Source: Mycobacteroides abscessus ATCC 19977
GTDB lineage: Bacteria; Actinomycetota; Actinomycetes; Mycobacteriales; Mycobacteriaceae
Reading direction: 5' to 3'
Assembly (NCBI RefSeq): GCF_000069185.1
Contig: NC_010397.1
Span: forward strand, 3,968,001-4,032,000
DNA: 64,000 nucleotides
This document shows positions 41,109-50,230 of this stretch, one piece after another. Made by a program: the position numbers and the translations under genes. The first letter of the stretch is position 1, and the number at the start of each line of letters is the position of its first letter. The notes beneath the pieces are model-generated. The model searched no databases, was not told the origin of the DNA, and saw only the letters and a program-made list of their open reading frames with translations.

Positions 41109-42494
41109 ATGGAACAGCTGACTGGGTATGACGCGAGCTTCCTCTACCTGGAAACACCTACGCACTATCACCAGGGCTACGGTGTCGTCATTCTCGACAC
41201 ATCCACGATGCCCGGCGGATACAGCTTCCCCATCGTCCGCGAGTGGCTGGCGTCCCGAGTCGCCCAGATCCCCACCTACACCGAGAAGGCCTACGACCCC
41301 TGGTACAACCTGGGGCACCCGTTCTGGGTGGCCGACACCTCGTTCGACCTGGATCGCCACGTGCAGCGAGTTGTCATCCCTGCGCCCGGAACCGAGACGG
41401 AGCTGGCCCAGGCATGCTCCGAGATCGCGTCGTTGCCGCTGGACCAGCGCTACCCGCTGTGGGGAATCTGGGTGCTGGAAGGGCTTTCCGACGGAAACGT
41501 GGCGATATTCATCAAACGCCACAACGCGAGTCTCGATGGAGTGCGCGGTAATTCGCAGCTGGGCCAGTTATGCGGTAACGCGGCCACCGAATTGGCGGTT
41601 GTCCGCGATGCCGGTCCCGTCGAGCCGTTGGCGTTGGCCCTGGGCGGCGTGCGGACGCTTTCCGCCAAGCCGGTCAAGATGGCCAGGATGCTGGCCGAAA
41701 ACATCCGTGCACGCCGCCGCGGTGTCGTCCCGGCGCTACCGCCGGGCGTACCCGAACCAATGTCCGCCCCGAGGACATCCTTCAACACCACGTTGACGGC
41801 CAACCGCAATCTGGCGTGGGCGAGTCTGCCCATTGCCGATGTGCTGCAGGTGAAACAGCGCCTCGGCGTCAAGCTCAACGATGTGATGTTGGCGCTCACT
41901 GCGACCGTGATACGCCGGTACCTCATCGAACGCGGTGAACTACCGGACCAACCGCTGCGAGCGTTCGTTCCCGTCTCGGTGCACGACAAGCCCGGTCAAC
42001 ACGGCCGCAACCGCACGACGGGCCTGCTGACCAGCCTGCAGACCCTCACCGACGATCCACTGCGGCGGGCACGTGAGATCGCATCCATCACCAATGCCGC
42101 CAAGGTCCATGCCGAAGCATTGGGCCCTGGACGGATCCACGACTGGTTCGACTTCAGCGCCCGGTACTGGGGTGTGTTGTTCCGGGTGTACTCACGTCTA
42201 CGCATGGCCGACCGGCACAAGGTCATGCAAAATCTGGTGCTTTCTAATATCGGCGGGCGGCACCAGGATCTGTATTTCGCCGGCGCACGGATCAGCCGCT
42301 TCTATCCCTTCGGCGCACCATTCGACGGCGGCGCGCTGTTCGTCACGGTGGCTTCGCACGACGATCGGCTCAACGTGGGCCTGATCGCGTGCCCCGAGAT
42401 CATCCCGTCACTCGCCGACCTGGCCGCCGACTACCAACAAGCACTGTCCGAACTCGCCGCCGCCTTGGATACCGCCGAGGCGGTGGCCGAATGA
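41109..42494 (+). CDS. WS/DGAT-like acyltransferase with altered HHxxxDG motif
   Basis: 461 residues, full-length wax ester synthase/diacylglycerol acyltransferase fold: LTGYDASFLYLETPTHYHQG, PLDQRYPLWGIWVLEGL, and late motifs SNIGGRHQDLYFAGARI and FNTTLTANRNLAWASL. The active-site motif is RHNASLDG at 137-144: the second His of HHxxxDG, the general base in this superfamily, is Asn139. Asp143 and Gly144 remain. It may be inactive, use His138, or catalyse a different transfer. Its stop overlaps the start of the aminotransferase gene (ATGA), so the two proteins are made together. Confidence 0.85.
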   Translation: MEQLTGYDASFLYLETPTHYHQGYGVVILDTSTMPGGYSFPIVREWLASRVAQIPTYTEKAYDPWYNLGHPFWVADTSFDLDRHVQRVVIPAPGTETELAQACSEIASLPLDQRYPLWGIWVLEGLSDGNVAIFIKRHNASLDGVRGNSQLGQLCGNAATELAVVRDAGPVEPLALALGGVRTLSAKPVKMARMLAENIRARRRGVVPALPPGVPEPMSAPRTSFNTTLTANRNLAWASLPIADVLQVKQRLGVKLNDVMLALTATVIRRYLIERGELPDQPLRAFVPVSVHDKPGQHGRNRTTGLLTSLQTLTDDPLRRAREIASITNAAKVHAEALGPGRIHDWFDFSARYWGVLFRVYSRLRMADRHKVMQNLVLSNIGGRHQDLYFAGARISRFYPFGAPFDGGALFVTVASHDDRLNVGLIACPEIIPSLADLAADYQQALSELAAALDTAEAVAE

Positions 42495-44656
42495 CCGCCC
42501 ACGTAGGGCCGAGCGGTGACCTGGACTCACGTCGGTACCGCGCCGCCACCCGCGACACCATCGATACACTGATCGACCTCAACACCTCCAAGCGCCCGAA
42601 TATTCTTGTTGCGGGACTGGCCATCACGGCCGAAAGTGCGCAGACGGGCTACCTGATCAGTGATGTGCTGCCCGCTGACGCCGGGTACGTAACCTACTAC
42701 GCCAATTCGTTGGAGGAGGCGCTGTCGGGAGCCATCCGCCTGGTCCGCCACACCAGCAAGGTCGAGGCCGGGTATGACCCCGAAAGCTGGATCCTGGTGG
42801 TGGACCGGGACGAACGGTTGCGGCGGTATTTCGACCCGCTGTCGGAGGGTGAGCACGGAGCGCTGACGCAACACGTTACCTTCGCAGTGTCCGCGGCAGA
42901 AGCGCTCACGATGCTGCCGACCCGGGCATGGTCCGGCCTGGTGATCCTTGATCCTGGCGAAGACTCCACAGAAGTGTTATCGGCTGCCCAGCGGCACAAC
43001 ATACTTCGTGTCATCGCAGAGAGCCGCGCGTTCGGGGCGATCGACGCCGGACGCCGGCTGCCGGCCGGTGACATTTTTGTCTTCGGCGAGAACCTCACCG
43101 ACTTCCAGGTGCCGTTCGGATCCTATTCGATATCGCAGCAGGCCTACCGGGTATGGAACAACCCATTGGATGCCATGGCCCAGACCTCGACATTCGCGGC
43201 CAACGCGACCGCTCTGACGCTGGTGACCGAAAACCTGCGCCGGCACGGTCACATCAGTCGGTCCCAAGAGGAGACGCTAGCGAACATTCACGCCGACCGC
43301 CGCGTCCGCAACAACTACTTCCGTCGCTTCTGCAACCCGTCCGCGGCCGACTTGATGGAGGCTTTTGGGCTCGACTTCGATTTGTCCGGAGCCGATGGCG
43401 GTCAGATTCTGCTGCGGGACGGCACGACGCTGCTCGATTGTGCGCTCGGCAACGGGGCCAGCCTGCGCGGACACAATTCACCCGACATGGCAAGGGAATT
43501 GGCTGAACATGACCCTCAGATCGACTACACCGGCCGACTCTCACAGTTGTTGAGGACGCTCAGTGGTTTCGATGAGATGTTCCCCGCGGTCAGCGGGGCG
43601 ACGAGCGTCGAGAACGCGCTGGGCCTGGCCCGGCTGGCGCGCCCCAACAAGCCCCGCATCGTGACATTCCGGGGCAATTTCTCAGGAAAGACCATCGCTA
43701 CCCTCAACGTCAGTCGCTACGGCCCACAACGCTCGGCCAGTATCGAGGGCGCGTTCCGGCCGTACTATCCGGACGTCGTGTTCATCGATCCGTTCCGTGC
43801 GGACGCCGCCGAGAAACTCACCGCCGCACTGGATCACCCGGATGTGGGCCTGGTGTGGTGCGAACTCATTCAGGGCATGTCGTGTGTCGCGATACCAGCC
43901 GAATTGCTACAGATCGTGGCCAGCGCCAAACAACGCGGCGGTTTCCTCATCGGGGTGGACGAAGTGCTGACCGGTGTATGGCGCAGTGCCGAGACGTTCT
44001 TACTCCAGCAGACCTGGATGCCGGACATCGTGGACATCGTCACTATCGCCAAACCCTTGTCGGACATGATGTTTCCGATGGCTGCGGCGCTGACGACAGC
44101 CGACGTGGCGGAAGCAGCACGCAGTACCAACCCCCAGGCTTTCAGCGATCTGCAGAATCGTTACCGCAACAATCTCGGTGCACACATCGCCTGGCATGCC
44201 CTCAGTACCGTCAACACACCGGAATCGCATGCCAGGCGCATTGCCGAGCGGGCCGTGCTCGCCGAAGGCCTTCGCCGGCTTACCACCAACTCACCGCTGT
44301 ACCAGTCGGTGGAGGGCTACGGGGCCCACCTGCGGCTGGTCACGCATTCGCGGTACTTCCCCTTCCAGGAGAACACCCTGATGGGGGAATTGTTGGGTCA
44401 GGCGATGGAGGACTTGATTCTTCGGCGCTGCCACGTGGTACTGGGTCGAGGCCGGTTCTTTCCCCCGTTGTTCCCGCCGGAGGGGATGATGGCCGAGGCC
44501 GTCGCCCGCCTGGAAAAAGGATTCGAAGGCGTCACACCTGCCACGGTGTATGCCACGTTGGTGCGATGCGTTGGGGGGCTGGCCGCATTCATGTTGGGAA
44601 GACAGCTGAAGCGGCTCGTTCCTCAATCGATCCTGCTGCGGCGCAATGGGAAATAG
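42491..44656 (+). CDS. Double aminotransferase-fold protein (degenerate half plus class III)
   Basis: 721 residues, much longer than the usual 420-460. Residues about 320-720 form a class III PLP aminotransferase: LGNGASLRGHNSPD, AVSGATSVENALGLAR, GVDEVLTGVWRSAE, and the PLP lysine at about 521 in VTIAKPLSDMMFPMAA. Residues about 30-260 resemble the second half of such an enzyme: GDIFVFGENLTDFQVPFGSYS followed by TSTFAANATALTLVTENL, with Glu200 where the lysine would be. So the N-terminal part looks like a non-catalytic copy. It probably acts on a substrate held by the coupled WS/DGAT-like protein. No known family name fits. Confidence 0.78.
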   Translation: MTAHVGPSGDLDSRRYRAATRDTIDTLIDLNTSKRPNILVAGLAITAESAQTGYLISDVLPADAGYVTYYANSLEEALSGAIRLVRHTSKVEAGYDPESWILVVDRDERLRRYFDPLSEGEHGALTQHVTFAVSAAEALTMLPTRAWSGLVILDPGEDSTEVLSAAQRHNILRVIAESRAFGAIDAGRRLPAGDIFVFGENLTDFQVPFGSYSISQQAYRVWNNPLDAMAQTSTFAANATALTLVTENLRRHGHISRSQEETLANIHADRRVRNNYFRRFCNPSAADLMEAFGLDFDLSGADGGQILLRDGTTLLDCALGNGASLRGHNSPDMARELAEHDPQIDYTGRLSQLLRTLSGFDEMFPAVSGATSVENALGLARLARPNKPRIVTFRGNFSGKTIATLNVSRYGPQRSASIEGAFRPYYPDVVFIDPFRADAAEKLTAALDHPDVGLVWCELIQGMSCVAIPAELLQIVASAKQRGGFLIGVDEVLTGVWRSAETFLLQQTWMPDIVDIVTIAKPLSDMMFPMAAALTTADVAEAARSTNPQAFSDLQNRYRNNLGAHIAWHALSTVNTPESHARRIAERAVLAEGLRRLTTNSPLYQSVEGYGAHLRLVTHSRYFPFQENTLMGELLGQAMEDLILRRCHVVLGRGRFFPPLFPPEGMMAEAVARLEKGFEGVTPATVYATLVRCVGGLAAFMLGRQLKRLVPQSILLRRNGK

Positions 44657-44693
44657 GGCGATGGCACGACGACGACCAGCGCTCATTGAACCG

Positions 44694-45638
44694 TCAGCCA
44701 GATTGTCGTGGACTGCCCAGGAACCACCACGTGGCCGTGACATCCGCGGTGATACCCGCGATGTCGTTGGCCTCGGAGAACAGCAGGCCCGCAGCCTCCG
44801 GCGGGCACGCCGCACTCGGCCACGGCTGATAGCGATCCACCTTGGCGTACGACAGCACCGGCGGATCCTCCCGAGTGAGGTAGGCGCACAGCCACCGCGC
44901 CGATCGCTCCGGGGTGCTGAAACCCTTGGCCCCAACGAATTTGGTGAGAACCCTCCGGAAAAGCCAGCGAGAGACCGCGTTCATGTTCCTGGTGATGCCC
45001 GTCGCCGGCATGATCCCGGGGTCGTAGGCCAGCACCGCGGAGTGTTCGGGGAAGCGCTCGGCGTAGGCCTGCCCGAGGTACACCATGCCGCGCTTACTGG
45101 TGACATAAGCCTGCGGGCCACTCAGGGTGCCGGGCGTGCACGCGTCGGCCAGGGCCAAGGCCGCGGGTTCGGGGAGTCCCGTCCACCAACGCTTCCGGTC
45201 ATGCGCACCCGAACCGACAAGCACCGTGCGGGCGCCGGGACTCATATACGGCGACATCAGCGCCAAGAGCAGATGCGGTCCTACGAGATTGGTGATCATC
45301 GTGGCATCCAAGCCCTCCGCCGTGCTGCCGGCGAGATGTCCGGGATGAACCGCCGCATTCAGGACCACCGCCCCGACCGGTGCGAGATCTCCCACACGCA
45401 CCGCCCGGGCGATCTCTGCGGCTGCCCCGCGAATACTCGCCAGAGCGGAGAGATCACACACGACGTAATGCGCTGCGTGTGCACCCAGCCAAGAGATCAG
45501 CTCGTCCCGACGTTCTTCGTTACGGCACAGCAGTATCAATCGATAAGCATCGGATTCGGCGAGGAGGCGGGCCAGTGCTAGCCCCAACCCCGACGTGGCA
45601 CCCGTCAGGACGAGTGAACGACTGCTGGTTCCACCCAT
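44694..45638 (-). CDS. Short-chain dehydrogenase, protochlorophyllide-reductase-like
   Basis: 314 residues. Nucleotide motif TGATSGLGLALA, CRNEERRDEL after beta-2 (NADPH type), LNAAVH in place of NNAG, and YVTSKRG with catalytic Tyr and Lys; Ser is in LVGSGAHD. The C-terminal extension is typical of retinol/protochlorophyllide-type SDRs. Convergent with the aminotransferase gene and divergent from the Baeyer-Villiger monooxygenase by 55 bp. Likely part of the same tailoring cluster. Confidence 0.85.
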   Translation of the reverse strand: MGGTSSRSLVLTGATSGLGLALARLLAESDAYRLILLCRNEERRDELISWLGAHAAHYVVCDLSALASIRGAAAEIARAVRVGDLAPVGAVVLNAAVHPGHLAGSTAEGLDATMITNLVGPHLLLALMSPYMSPGARTVLVGSGAHDRKRWWTGLPEPAALALADACTPGTLSGPQAYVTSKRGMVYLGQAYAERFPEHSAVLAYDPGIMPATGITRNMNAVSRWLFRRVLTKFVGAKGFSTPERSARWLCAYLTREDPPVLSYAKVDRYQPWPSAACPPEAAGLLFSEANDIAGITADVTATWWFLGSPRQSG

Positions 45639-45693
45639 GCATCAGGAATATACGGCCAACACAATCCCTCCAACGCGCAGCCGGGAGAACCAT

Positions 45694-47166
45694 ATGAACC
45701 CCGCAGCAGACCGACACATCGATGCCCTCGTGATCGGCGCAGGTATCGCCGGGATCAGCGCGGCGTGGCACATTACACATCACTGCCCGTCACTCAACGT
45801 TGCGGTGTTGGAAGGCCGTTCAGAGATCGGCGGCACCTGGAGTCTGTTCCGGTATCCCGGTGTGCGTTGCGACTCTGACATGTACACGCTGGGCTTCTCC
45901 TTTGCTCCGTGGACCGGCAAAGAGGCGATCGTCGAGGGTGCGGCCATCCTGCGGTACCTGAAGGACGTGGTGGAGCAGGAAAATCTCGATCGGCTGATCC
46001 GCTTCGATCACCGCGTCCGTGAGGCGCGATGGTCGTCACAGACGTCCCTGTGGACCTTGCGGGTCGACACCCCGGCGGGCGAGCAAACCATCACGTGTTC
46101 ATTTCTCATGGTGTGCACGGGCTACTACCGATACGACGGGGGTTATCTTCCTGAATTCTCCGGAATCGATGATTTCCCCGGGCCGGTGGTACATCCGCAG
46201 GAATGGCCCGACGACCTCGTAATCGCCGGTAAGCGAGTCGCTCTCATCGGCAGCGGTGCCACCGCGATGACTCTGGCACCGCGTCTGGCCGATACGGCTG
46301 ACCACGTCAGTGTGGTGCAGCGCTCGCCGAGCTATGTGATCAGCCGCCCACAACGTGATCGCTTCGCCAATCTGCTGTTGCGCTGGCTACCGCGCACGGT
46401 CGCACTGCCCGTCATCCGTGCCAAAAACATTTCACTGATGACGTTTTCGCTCTACCTCGCGCGGCGGGTGCCACAGCGCATGGGTGACGCGATCGTCGAC
46501 CGTGCGAAGCGCGAGCTGCCGCCCGGATACGACAGCGAAAAGCATTTCAGGCCGCGATACAAGATATGGGACAACCGGCTCTGCCTCATCCTGGATGGCG
46601 ATCTGTTCCAATCGATCGGCCGCGGAGACCTGACGATGGTGACCGGGGAGATCGAGCGGTTCACCGGGGAAGGGCTACTACTCACCTCCGGGGAGCACAT
46701 ACCTGCCGATATCGTGGTGGCAGCCACGGGATTTCACATGCGACTGTTCGGTGGCATCGAGTTCTACCGCGACGATGAGCCCATCGATTTCAGCAGCACC
46801 GTCTGTTACAAGGGCATGATGCTGGACGGGATTCCCAACTTCGCATTCACCGTCGGATACCAGGCGGCCACCTACACCCTCAAGGCCGACATCGTGTCGC
46901 GATACGTCAGCAGGCTGCTGGGTTATCTCTTCGAGAATGGGATCGCCTCTGTGACGCCACATCTCGAGGACAGCTCGGTGGACCTGGAGCCATTCACCGG
47001 CTATCGGCCGGGTTACGTGCAACGCGTACTGGCCGACCTGCCGCGCCAGGGTTCCAAACCCCCGTGGCGGCTGAGCATGAACTACTACCGAGACATGTGG
47101 ATGGCGCGCGCGCAGCCCGTCGAAGACGCCAACCTCCACTTCTCAAGAAACTCAACGGTATCGTGA
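45694..47166 (+). CDS. Baeyer-Villiger monooxygenase (EthA/MymA-like)
   Basis: 490 residues. FAD motif VIGAGIAGISAAWH at 13-26, GGTWSLFRYPGVRCDSDMYT typical of the EthA/MymA group, the perfect fingerprint FPGPVVHPQEWP at 161-172, and NADPH motif LIGSGATAMT. It would oxidise a ketone to an ester or a sulfur compound to its S-oxide. GGGAG precedes the ATG. The stop overlaps the sulfotransferase start by one base (TGATG). The arrangement recalls the mymA operon of M. tuberculosis in gene types but not in order. Confidence 0.9.
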   Translation: MNPAADRHIDALVIGAGIAGISAAWHITHHCPSLNVAVLEGRSEIGGTWSLFRYPGVRCDSDMYTLGFSFAPWTGKEAIVEGAAILRYLKDVVEQENLDRLIRFDHRVREARWSSQTSLWTLRVDTPAGEQTITCSFLMVCTGYYRYDGGYLPEFSGIDDFPGPVVHPQEWPDDLVIAGKRVALIGSGATAMTLAPRLADTADHVSVVQRSPSYVISRPQRDRFANLLLRWLPRTVALPVIRAKNISLMTFSLYLARRVPQRMGDAIVDRAKRELPPGYDSEKHFRPRYKIWDNRLCLILDGDLFQSIGRGDLTMVTGEIERFTGEGLLLTSGEHIPADIVVAATGFHMRLFGGIEFYRDDEPIDFSSTVCYKGMMLDGIPNFAFTVGYQAATYTLKADIVSRYVSRLLGYLFENGIASVTPHLEDSSVDLEPFTGYRPGYVQRVLADLPRQGSKPPWRLSMNYYRDMWMARAQPVEDANLHFSRNSTVS

Positions 47167-48422
47167 TGCGTGCCGGGTTCAAGGCGGCCCGTCCATGGCC
47201 GATCCGCGCGCTCAACCGCGTCGGCAACCCCTTGACGGGCATCGGCGCAGCACCCACGCTCGACACGCAGTGGCTCCGCAGCGCGGCCCGCCGGGCCACC
47301 GGACTCGAATGGGTCGCCGATGCGTATCTCGATGACGCGCTTGAGGTGTTGGCCGCATCGTTGCGCAACGATGCGAAGCTCAGTTTCCTGGGCCGAAAAA
47401 TGGTGCAAGTACGGCTGGTTGGGATGTTGAGCACACGTCTGCGACTACGCGAACTGATCAGAAAGAATCCGGGTATCGCACAGCTCCCCGTCGAACCGCC
47501 CATCGTGATCGTCGGCCTACAACGCACCGGAACGACCCTGTTGCATCGTCTTCTTGCCGCGGATCCGTCGGCCGGCTCCATGAGCTCGTGGGAGGGCGCC
47601 TCGCCACTACCCCATCCCGAGCAGCCGAGCGGCGCGCCGGATCTACGAATAGCACAGGCCGCCAAGGATGAACGCTCACTGAGGTATCTGGCACCGCAGT
47701 TCTTCGCCATCCACTCCGTGGAAGCGGAAGCACCCGAAGAGGACGTGCTGCTTCTGGACTTCGCGCTGCACAGCCAGATGCCGGAGGTGATGTTTCATGT
47801 TCCGGGCTACGCGAAGTGGCTGGCCGATCAGGACATGACGCCGGCGTACGAGCTGCATCGCCTGCTCTTGCAGGTGCTGCAGTGGCAGCAGCCCCGCGGC
47901 CGCTGGGTGCTCAAGACTCCGGCCCACCTGGAGCACCTCGACGTGCTCCTGCGCGTATACCCGGGGGCGGTGGTGGTCTGGACCCACCGCGACCCGGCCC
48001 AGACCACTGCCTCGTCATCCAGCATGCTCGCGCACTACCAAGCGCTGTTCAGCGACCGAGTAGATCACCACGAGCTGGCCCGATACTGGCTCGGCAAGAA
48101 CGCACAAATCATCGACCGTGCGATCGCGGTTCGCGCCGAACACCCGGCCGCCTTCGTCGATATCAATTACACCGAGCTGCTTGATGATCCGATTGCCGCG
48201 GTACAGCGGATCTATCACGCGGCGGATCGCAGGCTTTCCGACGATGCGTTAACAGCGATGCGCGTCTCGCTGCAGCAGAACCGGCAACACAAGCATGGCG
48301 AGCACAGGTACAGCCTTGCGCAATTTGGGCTGACAATAGCGGAAGTGGACGCGGCATACCGACGCTATATCGACCACTTCGCAATCCAAACGGAAAGGGG
48401 CGGAGTCCGTGGCGACCGATGA
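47166..48422 (+). CDS. Sulfotransferase (Sulfotransfer_3-type)
   Basis: 418 residues. The PAPS 5'-phosphosulfate loop is IVIVGLQRTGTTLLHRLLA near residue 115, and the 3'-phosphate segment is VVVWTHRDPAQTTAS near residue 270. KTPAHLEHLDVLL is characteristic of mycobacterial long sulfotransferases. It would transfer sulfate to a hydroxyl on a lipid or carbohydrate. ATG at 47166 overlaps the Baeyer-Villiger stop; its own 3' end overlaps DUF1214 by 14 bp. Three successive overlaps imply one transcript. Confidence 0.88.
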   Translation: MRAGFKAARPWPIRALNRVGNPLTGIGAAPTLDTQWLRSAARRATGLEWVADAYLDDALEVLAASLRNDAKLSFLGRKMVQVRLVGMLSTRLRLRELIRKNPGIAQLPVEPPIVIVGLQRTGTTLLHRLLAADPSAGSMSSWEGASPLPHPEQPSGAPDLRIAQAAKDERSLRYLAPQFFAIHSVEAEAPEEDVLLLDFALHSQMPEVMFHVPGYAKWLADQDMTPAYELHRLLLQVLQWQQPRGRWVLKTPAHLEHLDVLLRVYPGAVVVWTHRDPAQTTASSSSMLAHYQALFSDRVDHHELARYWLGKNAQIIDRAIAVRAEHPAAFVDINYTELLDDPIAAVQRIYHAADRRLSDDALTAMRVSLQQNRQHKHGEHRYSLAQFGLTIAEVDAAYRRYIDHFAIQTERGGVRGDR

Positions 48423-49590
48423 TGCAGTGACCCAACCGTTCACCGACGCCATCGCCGAGGCGGAAAAACTGGTCGCCTCCGCGCCGCATATCGAATCGGA
48501 GGCCGATCTACTCGAGGGCCTCGAATACCTCGCCGGAAGCATCGCCGCATCGCTACACCTGGTCTACAACTTCAGCACAGAACATCCGGTATTGCTCAGT
48601 GGAACAGGGCCTTTCACCAAAATGGGGCTGGATAACCCCGATTTTCTGTATTTCGCGACACAGATCGACGGCCACCACGACTACGTGCTCAGTGGCACGC
48701 GGGGCAGCACGGTCGACCTGAACTTTCAGCTGTTGGATAGCGCGTACACAGATCGTGACGTGCCCGAAAGTGTCACGGCGTTCGATGACCGGAACTTGGC
48801 GATCCACGAGGACGGCAGTTATCGGGTAAGCATCGGCGCTGCGCCGGTGACGGGCTGCGACACACACATACCGATCGCCCCGCGGCCCGCCCAACTGATC
48901 GTGCGCGAGGCGTACAACGACTGGACGGAGAACCGCGGAACGGTGGCGATCAGCAGGGCCGATACCCTCGGCATCGGCGCCGCTCCCCTCACCAAGGAGT
49001 TTGTCCTAGGCCGGTACATCGGTGCCGGACATCACCTGATCAATCGCGTGAAGACGTGGCTACAGTTCCCGCAATGGTTCTACATGAACAATCCACCGAA
49101 TGTCTTTGAGCCACCGCGCATTACTCCCGGTGGGCTATCCAGCCAATTCTCGTCGGTGGGCTACTTCGAACTCGAGCCCGGCCAGGCACTGATGGTCACC
49201 GTCCCGAAATCCGACGCGCCATATCAGGGATTTCAGCTGGGCAGCATGTGGTACGTGTCGCTGGACTACATCAATCATCAGACTTCGCTGAACTCCCATC
49301 AATCACATGTAGATCCCGACGGCAAAATCCGCCTGGTCATCAGCGACCAGAACCCTGGCGTCGTCAATTGGATCGAGACGGTGGGACACCGCCGGGGTTT
49401 CCTCAAATTCCGGTGGCAACGGACGAACCGGCCGATCCTCGACGAGGACGGCCCGCGGGCCGAAGTGGTGGACTTCGACCGCATCAAAGTCTCGCTACCG
49501 TTCCACGCCGACCACATCGTCACCGCGCAGCAGTGGCGGTCCCGAATCGCTGCCCGACAAACGGCCGTGGCGACCCGAATGCTGGGCTAG
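48409..49590 (+). CDS. DUF1214 protein
   Basis: 393 residues. The C-terminal DUF1214 domain is seen in FELEPGQALMVTVPKSDAPYQGFQLGSMWY, with N-terminal features ASLHLVYNFSTEHP. Function is unknown; in mycobacteria such genes sit beside sulfotransferases and P450s, which suggests a role in sulfated lipid metabolism. The GTG start is inside the end of the sulfotransferase gene. Last gene of the tailoring cluster; the backbone resumes 21 bp later on the other strand. Confidence 0.83.
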   Translation: MATDDAVTQPFTDAIAEAEKLVASAPHIESEADLLEGLEYLAGSIAASLHLVYNFSTEHPVLLSGTGPFTKMGLDNPDFLYFATQIDGHHDYVLSGTRGSTVDLNFQLLDSAYTDRDVPESVTAFDDRNLAIHEDGSYRVSIGAAPVTGCDTHIPIAPRPAQLIVREAYNDWTENRGTVAISRADTLGIGAAPLTKEFVLGRYIGAGHHLINRVKTWLQFPQWFYMNNPPNVFEPPRITPGGLSSQFSSVGYFELEPGQALMVTVPKSDAPYQGFQLGSMWYVSLDYINHQTSLNSHQSHVDPDGKIRLVISDQNPGVVNWIETVGHRRGFLKFRWQRTNRPILDEDGPRAEVVDFDRIKVSLPFHADHIVTAQQWRSRIAARQTAVATRMLG

Positions 49591-49611
49591 CTGTCAAACC
49601 GCATGAATCGG

Positions 49612-49950
49612 TCAGGACTCCGCGTCAGGCTTGCCTGGTCCGGTGGCTCCGTGGGGTTTTTCACCGCGCAGCCGCGCCTGCAGGTCGGCGCGGTCGGCGC
49701 GGCGCCGCTCGTCGACAACGGCGATGCTCGCGGTCACCCGACGTCGTAGCGGCGCGAACACCGCCATCCCCAACGGGAGCGCAATGATCAGCGCGAACAG
49801 AATCGCGATGGCCAGGGGGAAGTCCTCGTACCCGATGAGCCGGGCCAGCCAGAAAATGACGAGCGTCAAGACAACCGCAAGACCCAGCCGCGCCAAGGTG
49901 TACAAGGCGATGTCGATAGCGAGCCGGCTTCCCGGCGAACGTTCAGCCAC
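49612..49950 (-). CDS. DUF4229 membrane protein (Rv0531-like)
   Basis: 112 residues with two membrane segments (about 10-38 and 46-66) and a charged C-terminal tail, ARLRGEKPHGATG. DUF4229 proteins are actinobacterial and uncharacterised. GTG start. Position next to the MinD-like gene matches M. tuberculosis Rv0531/Rv0530 and marks the right border of the inserted block. Confidence 0.82.
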   Translation of the reverse strand: MAERSPGSRLAIDIALYTLARLGLAVVLTLVIFWLARLIGYEDFPLAIAILFALIIALPLGMAVFAPLRRRVTASIAVVDERRRADRADLQARLRGEKPHGATGPGKPDAES

Positions 49951-50039
49951 GTCACCACCCTATCGCTGTGCCGAATATCGTCCTTGGCCGCGCGTATATT
50001 CGGAGTTAGTTGTTCAGGAGGCTTGCAGAAGGATTTGTT

Positions 50040-50201
50040 GTGTACTACGTGCTCATCGCGATCGTGCTCGGCGCGCTGGTCTACGCCGGATGGCGAATCA
50101 GCCAGTCGGTCCCGACCCGTCCGCAGACCCGCGTGACCGGCCCCGACGACGACCCCGAATTCCTCTGGCGCATCGGCAAGGACAACCCGTCGGGGCACTG
50201 A
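50040..50201 (+). CDS. Small membrane protein (Rv0530A-like)
   Basis: 53 residues. One membrane helix, YYVLIAIVLGALVYAGWRI, followed by a conserved short tail with TGPDDDPEFLWRIGKDNPSG. GTG at 50040 is chosen because AGAAGGA lies 6 bases before it. M. tuberculosis annotates a small protein in the same place. Function unknown. Confidence 0.75.
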   Translation: MYYVLIAIVLGALVYAGWRISQSVPTRPQTRVTGPDDDPEFLWRIGKDNPSGH

Positions 50202-50230
50202 AGTCATGCGGCCGGCGGCCGCACGACTCT

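Noticed and set aside
36596..49590. Prophage or integrative element
   Set aside because: No integrase, phage structural gene, tRNA target or att-like repeats were seen at the borders; the block is accessory but its route of entry is unknown.
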